This document shows, in pieces, positions 62,966-64,000 of a stretch of 64,000 nucleotides of DNA. Made by a program: the position numbers and the translations under genes. The DNA comes from Cercis canadensis (Eukaryota; Streptophyta; Magnoliopsida; Fabales; Fabaceae). How positions within the stretch are numbered: the stretch's first letter is position 1; each line of letters starts with the position of its first letter. The DNA lies in contig QAOA01006617.1 of assembly GCA_003255065.1 (NCBI GenBank), forward strand, positions 391,305 through 455,304, in the 5' to 3' direction. Below the pieces are notes generated by a model. That model was not told the origin of the DNA. It did no database searches and saw only the letters and a program-made list of their open reading frames with translations.

Positions 62966-64000
62966 GTTTCCTTTATCTTATCTCCACACCCAGTGTCCTC
63001 TAAACAGAATGCACCTCAACACTCTCGGGATAAACCCAGCTATACTCCAAGCTAGTTGCTCAACGGATCCCCACCCAGTTTATCCACTGGTCTGCCTGAG
63101 ATTATGATGAAGCATCAGCCAAATAAGTACTAGAATGAACATATATATATACTAGCACAACAATGAAATTTGATAAGATTGATTGGATGGAAAATGGAGT
63201 GCAGAAGAACAATGAAAGAATTTGTCACCCAAAAATTCAATAGAAATAGAGCATAGAATATATTAAGCTGAATGAAAAAAGTCACATATAACAAAAATTT
63301 AAATCACGAATTCTAATTTTTTTTATTTTTTTTTTCAAATCATGCTATGTCCCCTGTCCTCTCCCCTAGAAGCGAAAACTTGAGAGTATATAGCCTAAAT
63401 AATTTACATAATTGCTACTCCACCATTACCAACACCAGGCACAATGAAAGCAACAGTAGGCATTATAAGAAGATGAAACAAGAATTAACATTGTAAACAC
63501 TTTTATTCACAATGAGTTTATGTATCGAAGAAATAATGTTCATTTATTTTCTCCCCCAACAACTAAGTGATCAATGGCGGATCCATGTATAAGGATTTGC
63601 CCCCACAACATGAAATAATTCTCAATGGGTATATATATCATTTAACAAAGTTCCCCCACCAAAGCCATAGCACCCAAGCTTTTCCTCAAATACCACTCGC
63701 AACAATGGGAGAGCAAATTGGGACTCTTGAGGGAAAGCAACGGGCAAGAAACAAAAGCATTTTTTTTTTGCCTTTACTTAGCACAGATTCATAAAGGAGA
63801 CAGAGGATTACCAATGAACTAAATCTGATATTTGAAATCCTCTTTCTCGATCTGCTCCCCTTCTCCCTGCTTAGGTCTCTCTGTTTCTATTCCTCTTGCG
63901 ATAGCTCCGTCAACCTACCCTCTCGTCTTTCTCTCTAGTCTCCGCCCACCGTTCTATTGCTCTAGCTTTTGTTTCCCTTTTTTTTTTCTTTTTTTTTTTT
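62966..64000. other. Upstream region of the CCCH gene; possible leader of a further gene
   Basis: The bases from 63835 to 64000 are unusually C/T-rich on the plus strand (CTGCTCCCCTTCTCCC, TCTCGTCTTTCTCTC). That could be the leader of a plus-strand gene beyond the edge, or the purine-rich far leader of the minus-strand CCCH gene with a leader intron. No coding region was seen on either strand. Confidence 0.4.

Overview
The window is nuclear DNA of a flowering plant, almost certainly a eudicot. The genes have many short exons with GT-AG introns, intergenic DNA is strongly AT-rich, and every recognised protein belongs to a plant family. I cannot name the species. N runs at 1601, 3729, 13340-13350, 30749 and 50726-50871 show a draft assembly. 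I found no bacterial-type system, CRISPR array, viral gene or intact transposase, and no convincing case for an undescribed biological system. What goes beyond the gene list is a set of non-autonomous transposable elements whose ends and target-site duplications can be read directly, a tandem gene duplication with conserved flanking DNA, and a few unusual gene-level details.

Layout. (1) 1-19.5 kb is gene-poor. It holds two tandem minus-strand NFD4/nodulin-like major-facilitator transporters. The first is cut by the window edge; the second is a complete single-exon gene at 7018-8826. Their upstream DNA shares two homologous non-coding blocks, so the duplicated unit was larger than the gene. 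Fold-back and MITE-like elements are inserted around them: 4423-4820, 9067-9324, 9928-10988, 11358-12543 and 14139-14269. Two near-identical repeats split by a single N (1232-1969, 3431-4027) look like unmerged contig overlaps. (2) 19.5-37.5 kb carries three minus-strand housekeeping genes: an RZ-1-type RRM/CCHC RNA-binding protein with a 3.9-kb intron inside its RRM, a plastid-type SpoIIIAA/Ycf45-like P-loop ATPase (SPD1-like), and a four-ACT-domain ACR9/ACR10-like protein. (3) 40-61.2 kb carries four plus-strand genes: an RD19-type papain-like protease, a small Gag1-like-clamp protein with a SINE-like element and a MULE-like MITE in its introns, a serine carboxypeptidase of the SCPL47-49 type, and a probable plastid protein resembling the DUF3783 family. 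(4) 61.7-63 kb carries a minus-strand CCCH zinc-finger/FG-repeat nucleoporin-like protein, convergent with the previous gene.

The genes are separate transcription units and do not form a pathway. Two of them (SPD1-like and DUF3783-like) look plastid-targeted. Two (protease and carboxypeptidase) enter the secretory pathway. Two (RZ-1-like and the nucleoporin-like C3H protein) act in nuclear RNA metabolism or export. All exon coordinates were read by eye. In each spliced gene the exons sum to a whole number of codons and the phases agree at every junction.
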